Origin: Notolepis coatsorum
Taxonomy: Eukaryota; Chordata; Actinopteri; Aulopiformes; Paralepididae
DNA length: 64,000 nt
Assembly: GCA_963971535.1 (NCBI GenBank)
Contig: OZ020588.1
Location: forward strand, 120,853,505 to 120,917,504
Direction of reading: 5' to 3'
Position 1 is the first letter of the stretch; each line of letters starts with the position of its first letter. This document shows, one piece after another, positions 1 to 9,737 of this stretch. The notes under the pieces are model-generated. The model was not told the DNA's origin and made no database searches. It was given only the letters and a program-made list of their open reading frames with translations. The position numbers and the translations under genes are program-made.

Positions 1-384
1 TAAGACTTGGTTCCGATACAAATTTATTGAGATGCTGTAAAAGAAGACCGATAAAATAATTGGTATTACCTAATTTTGGGCAAAATTAAGCTATTTTAAT
101 TAAAACCGGTATTGTGATGCTTGGAAAGATAAAACATTTAAAATAGGATAAAACCACAGGGATAATTTGGAATGAATAAATAGCTTAAGTATCTTTTATT
201 TACTATGTTTAAATAATAAGGCCGTCACAAAAGGGGGGTTAATCCTGAATTACCTTATTGTGCTCTGTTGTCTGTCTGTTTTTTATTTATTTATTGAGGA
301 AGCTGGAAATGAAAGGAGTGTGAGGATAGTATTGTAGGAATATAGAAACCTTTGTGGCACCTTTTTACATTTGTTTATTGATAG

Positions 385-473
385 TAGGGCTGACCCCTAT
401 TAGTCGATTAGTCGACTAATCGGTCGAAAGGAGCCGTAGTCGACTAGCCAACCTCTTAGTCGAATACAAAAAA

Positions 474-542
<69 letters not shown>

Positions 543-938
543 CTTTTTATTTTTTATTTTATTTATCATTCTTTGCTAAAGAAAAGAGGCCTAGAAGCGT
601 GGCTAACGCTAATTGCACGCATACCAGAGGCTAACTGCCTACGAAAACAGGCACAGAGGCACTGAAAGAGGATTTCACCCATCTAATGAACACACTAGAC
701 TAGACAAATATCAAGATGTATCCATCAGTGGACCAATTGCATGCGTTTGCAGAAGACAAGAAGCCTTCAGTCGACTCCTTCAGACATTAAGCACCCCCCA
801 CAGCCCAAATGGAATGATAAAAAATGTAATAATAATTTTTTTTTCAAATATTATATTTTTTATTTTTGTCGACCAATAGTCGACTAATTTTGGCCAATCA
901 TGGTCGACCATCCAAATCCTTAGTCGGGGACAGCCCTA
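385..938. mobile_element. Short non-autonomous hAT-type DNA transposon
   Basis: The ends are inverted repeats: TAGGGCTGACCCC on the left, and TAGGGCTGTCCCC when the right end is read in reverse. They are flanked by a perfect 8-bp direct repeat ATTGATAG at 377-384 and 939-946. An 8-bp target duplication with TAGGG-type ends is typical of the hAT superfamily. Near both ends the palindrome TAGTCGACTA and its halves recur, as expected for transposase-binding subterminal repeats. The interior holds a (TA)n run and a short open frame at 613-879 with no recognisable domain, so the copy must have been moved in trans. Transposition itself is inferred from the termini. Confidence 0.88.
479..537. repeat. 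(TA)n microsatellite
   Basis: An almost pure TA run of about 58 bp inside the hAT element, near its left end. Confidence 0.95.
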
Positions 939-946
939 ATTGATAG

Positions 947-1295
947 GTTCAAATTTGATTTCATCGTTGGAAAGAGATGGAACGTAGGATGACAATTAGA
1001 ATAATATTAACAATAATAGTTTGACATTGTTGTTCTTTTACCGCGCACGTTAGATGAAATTATCGGGTTACTGTTTCAGTGGGAGTACATTTAAGGGAAA
1101 TGTAAAGGGGGGGGGGGGGGATTCCAGGGATTCCAGGGACAGACACTAAATTAAATTAAATATTAAATAAAAAGTTGAAAAATAAGGATATATATAAAGA
1201 CAGAGAATGCCACAATAGGGGACTGTATGGAAAATAGTTCCTAATTAATGAACGGTGGCTACTTCACTATATTTACTAGACTTAACTATAGGTTG
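947..1295. other. Unassigned noncoding spacer
   Basis: AT-rich sequence between the hAT element and the first gypsy element. It contains a 14-base G run at 1107-1120. I see no coding region or recognisable repeat. Confidence 0.6.
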
Positions 1296-1300
1296 GTTTA

Positions 1301-1492
1301 TGTAAAGATTGTAGTCTACTATCAATAAGACACTTGGTTAGTTATTTATGCTTGCTTCAGCCAGCTGTTTATTGTCTGAAGGTTGTACACAGGTGTCCTA
1401 ATTATATAGCCCTACCAGTAACCATAGTTACAGGTTGCATGATGTTATACTGCCACTTAGTGGTAGCAGCTATGATAGCACCTATCATTACA
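1301..1492 (-). repeat. 3' LTR of gypsy element 1
   Basis: 192 bp, bounded by TGTAA...TTACA. On the minus strand it carries a TATA-like CTATATAAT complementary to about 1401-1409. An AATAAA polyadenylation signal lies complementary to 1368-1373. Its partner is at 6885-7076. Confidence 0.93.
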
Positions 1493-1502
1493 TCCTCTTT
1501 CC
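1493..1502 (-). other. Polypurine tract of gypsy element 1
   Basis: On the minus strand the sequence GGAAAGAGGA lies directly before the 3' LTR start TGTAATG. This is the expected position of the plus-strand primer. Confidence 0.75.
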
Positions 1503-1731
1503 AAACAGGTGAGCATAACCTTAGTCAAATAAATCACCTAGTGTCAACAATGTGTCAACCATACAATAATACATAATCTTCTCCATCACCAATATCACTA
1601 ATTCAACTATCAACACTTCTCTTTCCAAACAGGTGAGCATAACCTTACTATTATTATTATACTATTATTAAAATAAACACCAACCACAATGTGTCCACCA
1701 TACAAACCTTCTCCTTCAACACAATCAACCA
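1493..1731 (-). repeat. Duplicated purine-tract region beside the 3' LTR
   Basis: Two diverged direct copies with a period of about 124 bp. Both contain CTTTCCAAACAGGTGAGCA, at 1497 and 1621, so the purine tract exists twice. The second copy lies just past the pol stop codon. Confidence 0.75.
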
Positions 1732-1732
1732 T

Positions 1733-3931
1733 TCAACAATGTTCTATGAGTCTCTCAGGTGGTTTCTTAGGTCTAGAAGACCTTCTCAATGTCTCAGCCA
1801 TTGTGGAAGGTGAAGGAGGCGCAGTGTGTTGCATGTCTGCTGCATCACCACCTTGTTGTGATAGTTCAGATTCAGTGTCCCCGCTTGGTTTCTCTGTGTG
1901 CTCCTGAGTCTTCAACAGACTCCTCCTATTTCTCCTAAACACTTGTCCATTCTCAGTCTCTACAGCGAATGACCTGGGTCCTACTTCCCTGAGGACTGTT
2001 GCTTTCCTGGTCCAGAAATCAGGACCCTCGATCCTCACAACATCGTTTTGCTGCAGGGGCTCCAGTCCCCTTGTTGTTTTGTCATAGTTCAGTTTCTGTC
2101 TGTGCTTGAGTCTCATCCTCTTGTCGGACAGTTCTTTGGTGTCCCTGCCCATGTCCTTTTCATCTGGAATGTGTGTAAGCGTGGTGCGCAGCTTGCGATG
2201 CATGAGGAGCTCAGCAAGAGATGCTCCACACTCCAGAGGTGTTGCCCTGTAGCTTAGCAAAGCCAGGCATGGGTCAGTGTTACTGTCTCTTGCCTTTTTA
2301 AACAGCCTCTTAACAATCTGGACCCCCTTTTCAGCCTGTCCATAAGCCTGTGGATACAAGGGGCTAGAGGTAATGTGTTTAAACCCATACCGCTCTGCAA
2401 AGTCTCTGAACTCCCCACAGTCATATTGTGGACCATTGTCACTGACTACACATTGTGGGATTCCATGCCTGGCGAAAAACCCTTTCATGTGTGTGATGAC
2501 AGACTGTGCTGACGTGCTGGAAAGCTGCGCTACTTCTGGGTAATTCGAAAAATAATCAATCACCAGAATAAAGTCCTTGCCTTGTAGATGAAACAAATCA
2601 GTGCCCACCTTTTGCCATGGTGCAGTGGGAAGGTCTGCTACCAGCCTTGGCTCTTTGGTTTGTTTGTAGTGATGTTTGAGACATGTTTCACACTTCTGTA
2701 TCCTTTCCTCAATGTCTCTATTGATGCCTGGCCAATACACTGCTTCTCTTGCCCTCCTTTTGCATTTCTCCATGCCTAGATGCCCCTCATGAATACGACG
2801 AAGCATGTCCTGGCGCATGGACTGAGGAATGACGATTCTATTTTGTCTCAGTACCAGTCCATCAGCTACACACAGATCTGCACGCACTGGATAGAACTGT
2901 GAACAGACTCCCTTTGACCAACCATTTTGGATAAGGTGGACCACTTTCTGCAGCAGCGGGTCCTTTGCAGTCTCCTCCACAATGTGCTGTAACATGACAT
3001 CCGAGGCGGGGAGCAATGCAGTCACCATGTTGACGTGTATTTCAACCTCAGTGGTTATAGCGCTGACTGGTGTATCACCACTTGGAGCCGGTGCCCTTGA
3101 CAATGCATCCGCTAGCACAATGTATTTCCCTGGCGTGTAAATAAGATCAAAATCATAGCGCTGTAACGCCAACATCATGCGCTGAATTCTGGGGGACATA
3201 TCATTGAGGTTCTTTTTTCTGATCGATATGAGTGGTTTGTGGTCAGTCTCTACTGTAAAGGTTGGCAATCCATACACATAAGTGTGAAACTTCCCACACC
3301 CAAACACTAAGCCTAAAGTCTCTTTTTCAATTTGTGCATAGCGTTGCTCCGTCTCTGTCATTGACCTTGACGCATATGCTACAGGTTGCCATTTGCCTCC
3401 ATTCAATTGCAGCAGCACAGCTCCCAAGCCGTCTTTTGAGGCATCGGTGGAGAGCTTGGTTGATTTTGCAGGATCAAAGAATGTGAGGACTGGCTCAGTA
3501 GTCATAGTCTCCTTCATCCTTCCCCATTCTTTGTCATGCCGAGCAGTCCACTCAAACACTGTGTTGTGCTGCAACAACTCTCTGAGGCATGCTGTCTTGG
3601 AGGTAAGATTAGGAATGAACTTACCCAAAAAGTTGATCATTCCCATGGCTCGCAAGACACCTTTTTTGTCTGTGGGAGGTGGCATGTCCAGTATGGCCTG
3701 CATTTTTGACTGGTCAGGCCCCACCCCCTCTCCTGAGAGTTTGTCTCCCAAGAAGGTCATCTCTGTAACACCAAAAAGAAATTTCTTTCTGTTTAATTTG
3801 AGTCCATTCTTTCTTACTCTTTGTAAGAGAATCTCGAGTCTTTCATCATGTTGACGGCGCGTACTTCCCCAGACCACCAAATCATCGATGTATACTCTGG
3901 TGCCCTCCAGACCCTCTATTATTGACTCCAT
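1733..3931 (-). CDS. pol: Gypsy Pol 3' part: RT end, RNase H, integrase
   Basis: A 732-residue open frame whose first Met is internal: homology continues upstream to about 3978, where the insertion cuts it. The RT active site YIDD is at residues 14-17. The RNase H acids are near D163, E202, D230 and D275. The integrase zinc-binding residues are H381, H384, C414 and C417. The integrase catalytic triad is D445, D498 and E534, with the canonical 35-residue spacing between the last two. The tail is hydrophilic and has no chromodomain. The encoded enzymes would copy RNA into DNA and insert it into the genome. All catalytic residues in this part look intact, but the RT palm is incomplete because the first RT motifs lie beyond the insertion at 5122-5457. 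The overall style resembles K02A2.6-like gypsy polyproteins, which is an inference. Confidence 0.92.
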   Translation of the reverse strand: MESIIEGLEGTRVYIDDLVVWGSTRRQHDERLEILLQRVRKNGLKLNRKKFLFGVTEMTFLGDKLSGEGVGPDQSKMQAILDMPPPTDKKGVLRAMGMINFLGKFIPNLTSKTACLRELLQHNTVFEWTARHDKEWGRMKETMTTEPVLTFFDPAKSTKLSTDASKDGLGAVLLQLNGGKWQPVAYASRSMTETEQRYAQIEKETLGLVFGCGKFHTYVYGLPTFTVETDHKPLISIRKKNLNDMSPRIQRMMLALQRYDFDLIYTPGKYIVLADALSRAPAPSGDTPVSAITTEVEIHVNMVTALLPASDVMLQHIVEETAKDPLLQKVVHLIQNGWSKGVCSQFYPVRADLCVADGLVLRQNRIVIPQSMRQDMLRRIHEGHLGMEKCKRRAREAVYWPGINRDIEERIQKCETCLKHHYKQTKEPRLVADLPTAPWQKVGTDLFHLQGKDFILVIDYFSNYPEVAQLSSTSAQSVITHMKGFFARHGIPQCVVSDNGPQYDCGEFRDFAERYGFKHITSSPLYPQAYGQAEKGVQIVKRLFKKARDSNTDPCLALLSYRATPLECGASLAELLMHRKLRTTLTHIPDEKDMGRDTKELSDKRMRLKHRQKLNYDKTTRGLEPLQQNDVVRIEGPDFWTRKATVLREVGPRSFAVETENGQVFRRNRRSLLKTQEHTEKPSGDTESELSQQGGDAADMQHTAPPSPSTMAETLRRSSRPKKPPERLIEHC

Positions 3932-4379
3932 CGCCCTATGGAAGATCTCAGGGGCCGATTTGATGCCAAACGGGAGCCTTAAGAAACATTATACAACGGC
4001 ATGCAAATTTCTCGATTCTGATTGGCTGAAACAGTAATTTTACACGTGTTTATTCGTCACAATTCCACGCTGCTGGCCCAGGACCGCCCACAACCGAATC
4101 ACATCACATCACTCCGCCGGATCACAAGATGCCGGACAATAATTTAACAAATGGATGTTGATAACGACTAAACGACTAAATATCAAGCGATTCTGTCACA
4201 GCGAATGTCTTAGTGCTTTAAACAATGTTGGATGATGTAATTGATGGGTCTTGAATCATTGTGTAACAAAAGAAAAATCGCGGATTGATTGATTGATTAA
4301 TTTGCAATTTTCTTTTCAATTTCTTTTTCCTTTCGACTGTCAGCGCTGGCTCTAGTCTCCACCCACCGCCACACACCCC

Positions 4380-4411
<32 letters not shown>

Positions 4412-4424
4412 CACACACACACAC
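4380..4424. repeat. (CA)n microsatellite
   Basis: A CA run with one CG interruption, inside the element that splits the gypsy RT. Confidence 0.9.
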
Positions 4425-4654
4425 TCCTGTCTGCAACGCGGGGGATAGTCAGACTGAGAGAGAGCTGGGTGCTGCGCTGTTCTAAGTGAGCATGGCCTAT
4501 TGAGTTGATTGATTGATTGATTGCTAATTTTATTACTGTACGCTTGGTTTCCAACTGGTTAAGAAAACTTTTTTTTCCTATAGGGCAAAGAAAACTTTTT
4601 AATTTGTTTTACCTACTTTCTATAGAAGCATCTAAGAATGAAGTTCTATAGAAA

Positions 4655-4740
4655 GTAGGTCTGCATCCCCTTAACAATTGTGTGTATTGAGCCGTACTTT
4701 ATTGTACCCATTCTGCATCTGGTAATAAAATGTTCAATCA
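4655..4740 (+). repeat. Dispersed tail-like repeat (copy A)
   Basis: A unit containing TTAACAATTGTGTGTATTG, CCCATTCTGCA and then AATAAAATGTTCAATCAATC. The same unit occurs near 13.0-13.3 kb and, inverted, at about 48.7 kb. An AATAAA followed by a short tetranucleotide run looks like the 3' end of a LINE or SINE, but the family is not identified. Confidence 0.6.
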
Positions 4741-4898
4741 ATCATTCCAATAATACACAGTTGGATGTGTTAGTTGGTTGGATGCACTTCAAGCTGCTTC
4801 CACATGAGGCAACTTCTCTCAATCATTCCAATAATACACAGTTGGATGTGTTAGTTGGTTGGATGCACTTCAAGCTGCTTCCACATGGAGGCAACTTG
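4741..4898. repeat. 81-bp tandem duplication
   Basis: Two copies with period 81 starting at 4741 and 4822, each with CACAGTTGGATGTGTTAGTT. They differ only by small changes near the end of the unit. Confidence 0.85.
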
Positions 4899-5014
4899 TC
4901 TTTTTTGTAGTTGTGGGAACTACTTTTTCTGGCGGATGGTTTTTTCAATAAATCTTCGATTAATGTGTGTTTATTGTATAGCAATAAGGTTGGATGAATA
5001 TGGCAGTTGTATAA

Positions 5015-5120
5015 AAGCATTACACCACTTGCAGTCGTGATTTGTGAACAATAAACCATGCCTAGGGGGGTCTAATGGTTTATTGTTCACAAACCACTCC
5101 TGCGCGTGATGTAATGCTTA
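5015..5120. repeat. Large terminal hairpin of the inserted element
   Basis: A perfect 18-bp stem (5041-5058 with 5076-5093) encloses a 17-base loop. Outside it the pairing continues imperfectly, so that GCATTACACC near 5017 faces GATGTAATGC near 5108-5117. The fold ends at the insertion boundary. Confidence 0.75.
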
Positions 5121-5457
5121 AGTAACGCCCAAATGGTGTATTGAAGGTGGTGTACTTGCTGCTTTCTGGGTCCAGCTTCAGCTGCCAAAATCCATGTGAA
5201 GCATCTAGTTTGCTAAAGTACTGTGCACCTGTCATCTCGCTCTGTATTTCTTCTCGTTTGGGGATCTGATAATGTTCTCTCTTAATATTCTCATTCAGAT
5301 CTTTGGGATCAAGGCAGACTCGTAAGTCCTTTGTGATTTTTTTCTTAACACATGTTATGTCTGTGGGCTCCTCCACTCGCTCAATCACACCCATTTGTGT
5401 CATTCTGTCCAGCTCTTTTTTCAAGCCAACTCTGAGAGCTGCTGGCACTGGGGGCAT
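5080..5457 (-). pseudogene. pol: Gypsy Pol 5' part: N-terminal reverse transcriptase
   Basis: A 125-residue frame on the minus strand containing the early RT motifs: LKKELDRMTQMGVIERVEEP, a substrate-contact region with CLDPKDLNENIKREHY, and KLDASHGFWQLKLD, which holds the first catalytic aspartate. It ends in TPFGRY, after which the frame runs into the inserted element. About a dozen trailing residues are therefore foreign. It lies in a different frame from the upstream gag-protease frame, with the switch near 5455, where a few bases appear to have been lost. The other half of the enzyme is at 1733-3978. Confidence 0.88.
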
Positions 5458-6859
5458 GCACTACAGGCTTAGCATCATCTTTGAGCGTAATTTTGTAAGT
5501 GAAAGGTAATGTTCCATGACCTTTGAAGACAGACTGATATTTATTGACTATGTCTGTACTTCCCTCACACTGTAGTTCTGTTATTTTATCACTATTTATC
5601 CAATAGATCCTCTTCACTAGTCCTAGGTCCTCAGACGCTTTGCCTCCTAGGAGAGAATCATGACCATCAGGCAGAATGGTAAACAAAAGGTTGTGCTGCT
5701 TGTCTTTCGCTGTGACCTTAAGTCTACATCCACCCTTTGTTGTTATTGCCTGCCCATTGTAAGCTGTCAGTTTTGTGACTTTTTCTGTGATTTTTCTAGG
5801 CTTCTCACTAAGTGCTTTGAGATCACTTTCATTTATTAAGTTAGCTTCAGCCCCTGTGTCAATTTTAAAAGTCATGATTGTCCCATTGACCATCAGTGGC
5901 GCAATCCATCTGTCATCACCTACAGCGTTTACAGTATGGGCTGTATCCCGCAAATCTGAGGGCTGTGTGCTGTCAGCATCTGCCTCACATGAAACCATAC
6001 CAATAAATAATGTATCATCACTGTCAGTGTCATCCGTTTCTTGCACTGTTCTCACACCACGTCCTTTTTTCTTGGATAGACACATTCTTGCATAATGGTT
6101 TTGTCCCTTACATTTGGCACACATCTTCCCATAAGCAGGACATTGTCTTGGTTTGTGTTTTTCACCACACCTTTTACAATTGAACATCTCCCGGTCAGTG
6201 TCTCTAATGTTAGTTTTGTCATCTTTGTCTCTAAATTTGTTCCATTGCCCTTCTCTCGCGGACAGGGCGTTCACTGCCTCGCTCTCCTGGAACTCTGCTC
6301 CATGCGCATGTTCACTGAACGTAATTGAATGTTGACGCGCTAGCTCACTGGCTTGACATATCCGTATAGCCCACTCCAACGTGAGGTCCATTTCCCTCAA
6401 CAATTTCTCCCTGATCTTCTTCTCATTACTCCCCAACACTATCTGATCCCTTACCATAGAGTCTCTGAGAGCACCAAAATTGCAGGACTTTGCCTTTATC
6501 TTGAGATCGGTGAGAAAGTTATCAAATGACTCACCCGGGTTTTGAAAACGGCAACGAAAGATGTACCTCTCATACGTTTCATTTTTCCTTGTCAAGCAGT
6601 GCTCGTCAAACTTGTGTATGACTTCGTCAAACTTGTCAACATCCTCGGGCTCAGCATACACAAAGGTGTTGAAGACCTCTATTGCCTCTGTGCCGGCGAT
6701 GGTGAGTAGCATGGCTATTTTCCTCGCATCTACACTCTTGTCCACTCCAGCAGCGGCTAGATACAGCAGGAATTGCTGTTTGAACGCTCTCCAATTTGCA
6801 TCCACATTTCCCGTCAGTTTCAATGTGCCGGGTGGTTTAAATGATGATGATGATTCCAT
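5381..6859 (-). CDS. gag-pro: Gypsy Gag and aspartic protease
   Basis: A 492-residue frame that starts just inside the 5' LTR, 26 bp from its edge. Residues 1-200 form a retrotransposon Gag capsid-like region. Two zinc knuckles follow: C228-C231-H235-C240 (CX2CX3HX4C) and C247-C250-H255-C260 (CX2CX4HX4C). The protease motif DTGA starts at D334, and DSLLGG lies further on. Gag would package the RNA and the protease would process the polyprotein. True homology ends near 5455. The last roughly 25 residues are out of frame relative to the RT in 5080-5457, which marks a frameshift in this copy. I chose the first Met because it sits right after the primer site. Confidence 0.9.
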   Translation of the reverse strand: MESSSSFKPPGTLKLTGNVDANWRAFKQQFLLYLAAAGVDKSVDARKIAMLLTIAGTEAIEVFNTFVYAEPEDVDKFDEVIHKFDEHCLTRKNETYERYIFRCRFQNPGESFDNFLTDLKIKAKSCNFGALRDSMVRDQIVLGSNEKKIREKLLREMDLTLEWAIRICQASELARQHSITFSEHAHGAEFQESEAVNALSAREGQWNKFRDKDDKTNIRDTDREMFNCKRCGEKHKPRQCPAYGKMCAKCKGQNHYARMCLSKKKGRGVRTVQETDDTDSDDTLFIGMVSCEADADSTQPSDLRDTAHTVNAVGDDRWIAPLMVNGTIMTFKIDTGAEANLINESDLKALSEKPRKITEKVTKLTAYNGQAITTKGGCRLKVTAKDKQHNLLFTILPDGHDSLLGGKASEDLGLVKRIYWINSDKITELQCEGSTDIVNKYQSVFKGHGTLPFTYKITLKDDAKPVVHAPSASSSQSWLEKRAGQNDTNGCD

Positions 6860-6871
6860 CTTCTTGTTTTT

Positions 6872-6884
6872 ACTCCTGGTACCA
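6872..6884 (-). other. Primer-binding site, tRNA-Leu(UAA)-like
   Basis: On the minus strand, TGGTACCAGGAGT follows directly after the 5' LTR. It is complementary to the CCA-ended acceptor stem of vertebrate tRNA-Leu(UAA) as I recall it. The match covers 13 nt and then stops. Confidence 0.65.
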
Positions 6885-7076
6885 TGTAAAGATTGTAGTC
6901 TACTATCAATAAGACACTTGGTTAGTTCTTTATGCTTGCTTCAGCCAGCTGTTTATTGTCTGAAGGTTGTACACAGGTGTCCTAATTATATAGCCCTACC
7001 AGTAACCATAGTTACAGGTTGCATGATGTTATACTGCCACTTAGTGGTAGCAGCTATGATAGCACCTATCATTACA
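6885..7076 (-). repeat. 5' LTR of gypsy element 1
   Basis: 192 bp with the same TATA-like and AATAAA signals as its partner at 1301-1492. One mismatch to the partner was seen. Confidence 0.93.
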
Positions 7077-7081
7077 GTTTA

Positions 7082-9289
7082 GTACTCAACATCAGAAAAA
7101 TAATGAACAAGTTCAGAGGTCAACCCTGAATGGTTCTAGAATATAATCAAGTTAGCTGAGGATCCGCTACCTGCCCAGAGGAAAATACCAAGAAGCGTTT
7201 GGTTGCTCCATTCCTAGTGTCATCGCACATCTAGAACATTTAGCTCACCGGAGGGAGAAGAATCCGTGATGATACATTGTTACAGCCACAGCCAGGGCCT
7301 CTCTCTCTCTCCCCTGTCTGGCAGCAGTATCCACGCCCTTATATGGGCAGCTTCCTGTCCCTTCTTCTTCACGCCATCTACCTGGTCAACCTACACACCT
7401 GAGGCTCATCAGATCATCACCGAGCCTGGATATGAGGCCTGTGCCCCTGCCACTCCCCGTCCAAGTGAGGCTTCACCACCGTGGATCACGCAACCCCGGA
7501 CTACTCTTCACTCATGGACGTCTCCAGCCTGGACACAGCCCGGTGTCACATGGAGTGACCTCCTTGCTATACATTCAACATGAAGCAGCGGAGGTTACAG
7601 GAAGGGGGAAAAGATGTTGTCTCAGATTGCAGACTTGGGAAAGGAGTATGGAGACGGTGTGAGTAAGAGCAGCCACAACACATGCTAGACTGTGAAAAGA
7701 ACAATGTTGATCGATTTTACTATGGACAATTCATCACCAGTGACCCTTGGACCCTCAACTACATTGCGGGAGTTACATACAGTACCGGTATATATGTTAT
7801 CAACAGCAGGAGACTATAGTATAACAAGAAGGAGATCATAGGATATACTTCATCCATAAGATGTCTCTGCTTCTGGAATCCGAGATAAGGGTTGATATGT
7901 TATGTCAACGCAAACAGTTATGGTATGAGACGAGTTATATATGTTATATTATCAGTACATAGGTAAGCAGATGTAGCAGCTGAAATCAGCTGCTGTATGT
8001 CTATTTATGCCTGTTTCATAAAAATGTTGAGACAGATACTTCACTGTTGCATACAAAGGTTTACATCGATTGAGAGAAAAGTATGAAAGTGAACCAGATG
8101 GGAAGTCAATAAAGGCAGACTGCGGAAACATTTTCCACCCCAGGCTTGCCCTACTGGTAAAATGAAAGGCATTTTTGAGAGAATGAAAGTTTTCCTCATG
8201 TTGATTGTCATTGCTATATTTTGATTCGCCACGCAAAAGGGGGGTGGTATTTTACTTCAATACATAGGTATAAGGGTCCCCTTTTCATGACCTTTTCCTT
8301 GTATTATGGATGTGCTATACGAATGTACTATTGATGCTCTTGTTATTAAGTTTTATGCCTTACGTTCTACTGCTTATGCAGTCTCACCCTTTGTGTATTC
8401 TGAGTAATACCATCGCTAATAAGGCCAGTGGGATGGTGAGTTTAAGAGTTTCCCCTGCAATATAAACTGGCCGCAGGGGTTTTCGCGCTCATACAAAGGG
8501 TTGGAGGTTTTTCCATATCATTATGGTTGGTGTTCTCGGAGTTTGTGGGCTAAAATTCATTTATTTATGTCCCTAGATACATTTATCCATGTCTTTCTAT
8601 TATCATGTCTCAGCCTGTATTTATCTGAGCATGTCTGTATCTACTGAGGTCTGTATCTACTGAGGTGTCAACATCTATTTGTGACCGGAAGGGTCAGTGC
8701 AGCTGTTGCTAAAAGCCACAGCCCCACAGGCCCAAGAACGGATGAGGTGACGATTTTGGCTGACCAGGCAGCCTTATCAGGATCTACAATAATGTATAAT
8801 ATCTATGAATCAATCCATTCATCATTTGTAAGAATGTATAGACAAATATCTACAAATGTGTGTACCATTAAAATGTGTTATTATTATATGGTATTAAAAC
8901 AGGCCTATGTGTCACCAGACCCCAGCTGTCTTCTGAAACCACCAGGAGACAGACGTAATTCTAGATCCTTGCCATTTCAACTGTTTACCTTATATAGGCA
9001 TTTGTTAAAGCCCTGAACCTTGCTGCTAATTTGGAAGAAAGCCACCTCATTCGCTCAGAACACCAACCAGAAAACTATAAAATGACAATGTGATGGGGGC
9101 CGCGGGACACACTTCTGCTGTGCTACCAAAAAGCTAAGTAGAACCGTGTCCACTCTCAGCTGTTTGTGTAAATACTCTGTAATATTGAATATAGCCTCAA
9201 GCGGTCTGGTGGTGAGCCTTCTTGCAATCTCAGATGTTTTCCTAGAACCAACGAGACGTGAATGTTTCTTCACCCACAGAACACAGGCT
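7082..9289. other. Unassigned noncoding region
   Basis: About 2.2 kb between the two gypsy elements. Open frames are short and show no domain. A duplicated phrase, GTATCTACTGAGGT, occurs at 8638-8664. Nothing else is recognisable. Confidence 0.6.
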
Positions 9290-9295
9290 ATTTTA

Positions 9296-9714
9296 TGTTA
9301 CGTTCTGGTTGCTGACTGCTGTCTGGAACCACCCACCATTCTGTCATCTGTCACTTGGCTACTGTCACCTGTCTCCCCTGTCACTTAGTGCTGTCACTTA
9401 GGGTATGGTTCCTGATTGGCTGTCACGGGGGTGTGTGTGGAATGTTAGAATGTGGTGTCTATTTAACCTTCCTATCTTCTGCTTGATATCCGTCAGGTCT
9501 TCATTATAGCGTTCGGAGATAACGCGGGCGGTTCCGGTTCTGGACCACCACTAAGCTCCATTATCTTATCCCCTGTTCTTCCTGCCACTCGGCATTGTAT
9601 CCTAGTAGTACTCTTTGTGTTCTTTACTATTAAAACGAACCTGCTTAAGAGTACACCCTCTCTGTCTCTGTGATTGCATACCACAATTGGAACTCACCTA
9701 CCTCCATCCTGACA
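9296..9714 (+). repeat. 5' LTR of chromovirus
   Basis: Starts TGTTACG and ends CCTGACA. A TATA-like TATTTAA at 9460-9466 lies 32 bases before the inferred transcript start at 9492. The partner LTR is at 16174-16592. Confidence 0.95.
9460..9502 (+). promoter_or_regulatory. LTR promoter and self-primer
   Basis: TATTTAA at 9460-9466 is followed at 9492-9502 by GTCAGGTCTTC. That 11-mer is the exact reverse complement of the first 11 bases after the LTR (9715-9725). In Tf1 the first 11 nt of the transcript fold back as primer. The 32-bp TATA spacing places the start exactly at the first paired base. Confidence 0.75.
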
Positions 9715-9725
9715 GAAGACCTGAC
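9715..9725 (+). other. Self-priming primer-binding site
   Basis: GAAGACCTGAC begins at the first base after the LTR and pairs perfectly with 9492-9502. The pairing stops at both ends: the LTR edge on one side and the predicted transcript start on the other. Confidence 0.8.
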
Positions 9726-9737
9726 CATCAGAGTTCC

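Larger units (their letters stand above)
3979..5121. mobile_element. Non-autonomous element inserted in the gypsy RT, TTAA-flanked
   Basis: RT homology stops at about 3978 and resumes at about 5122. CTTAAG is present at 3978-3983 and 5117-5122, so a TTAA target duplication is likely (piggyBac or Kolobok style). The ends are weakly similar: CATTATACAACG on the left, and CATTACATCACG on the right read in reverse. The interior has a CA run (4382-4424), GATT runs, an 81-bp tandem duplication and a large hairpin at the right end. No transposase is visible. An alternative is two or more repeats inserted together. The superfamily is not established. Confidence 0.6.
1301..7076 (-). mobile_element. 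Ty3/gypsy LTR retrotransposon, minus strand, interrupted
   Basis: The 192-bp LTRs at 1301-1492 and 6885-7076 differ at one position that I can see (A or C in GTTAGTT[A/C]TTTATG). They are flanked by a perfect 5-bp duplication GTTTA at 1296-1300 and 7077-7081. Reading on the minus strand, the order is 5' LTR, primer site, gag with zinc knuckles, aspartic protease, RT, RNase H, integrase, purine tract, 3' LTR. RT before integrase is the Ty3/gypsy order. There is no env and no chromodomain. The coding region is broken by a frame change near 5455 and by a roughly 1.1-kb insertion between 3979 and 5121, so this copy cannot make a complete Pol. The near-identical LTRs indicate a young insertion. 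Confidence 0.95.

Noticed and set aside
613..879. 88-codon frame as a gene
   Set aside because: It is inside a short hAT element, has no domain and overlaps the AT-rich right end.
1301..7076. Endogenous retrovirus with env
   Set aside because: No frame follows integrase before the 3' LTR; the organisation is that of a gypsy retrotransposon.
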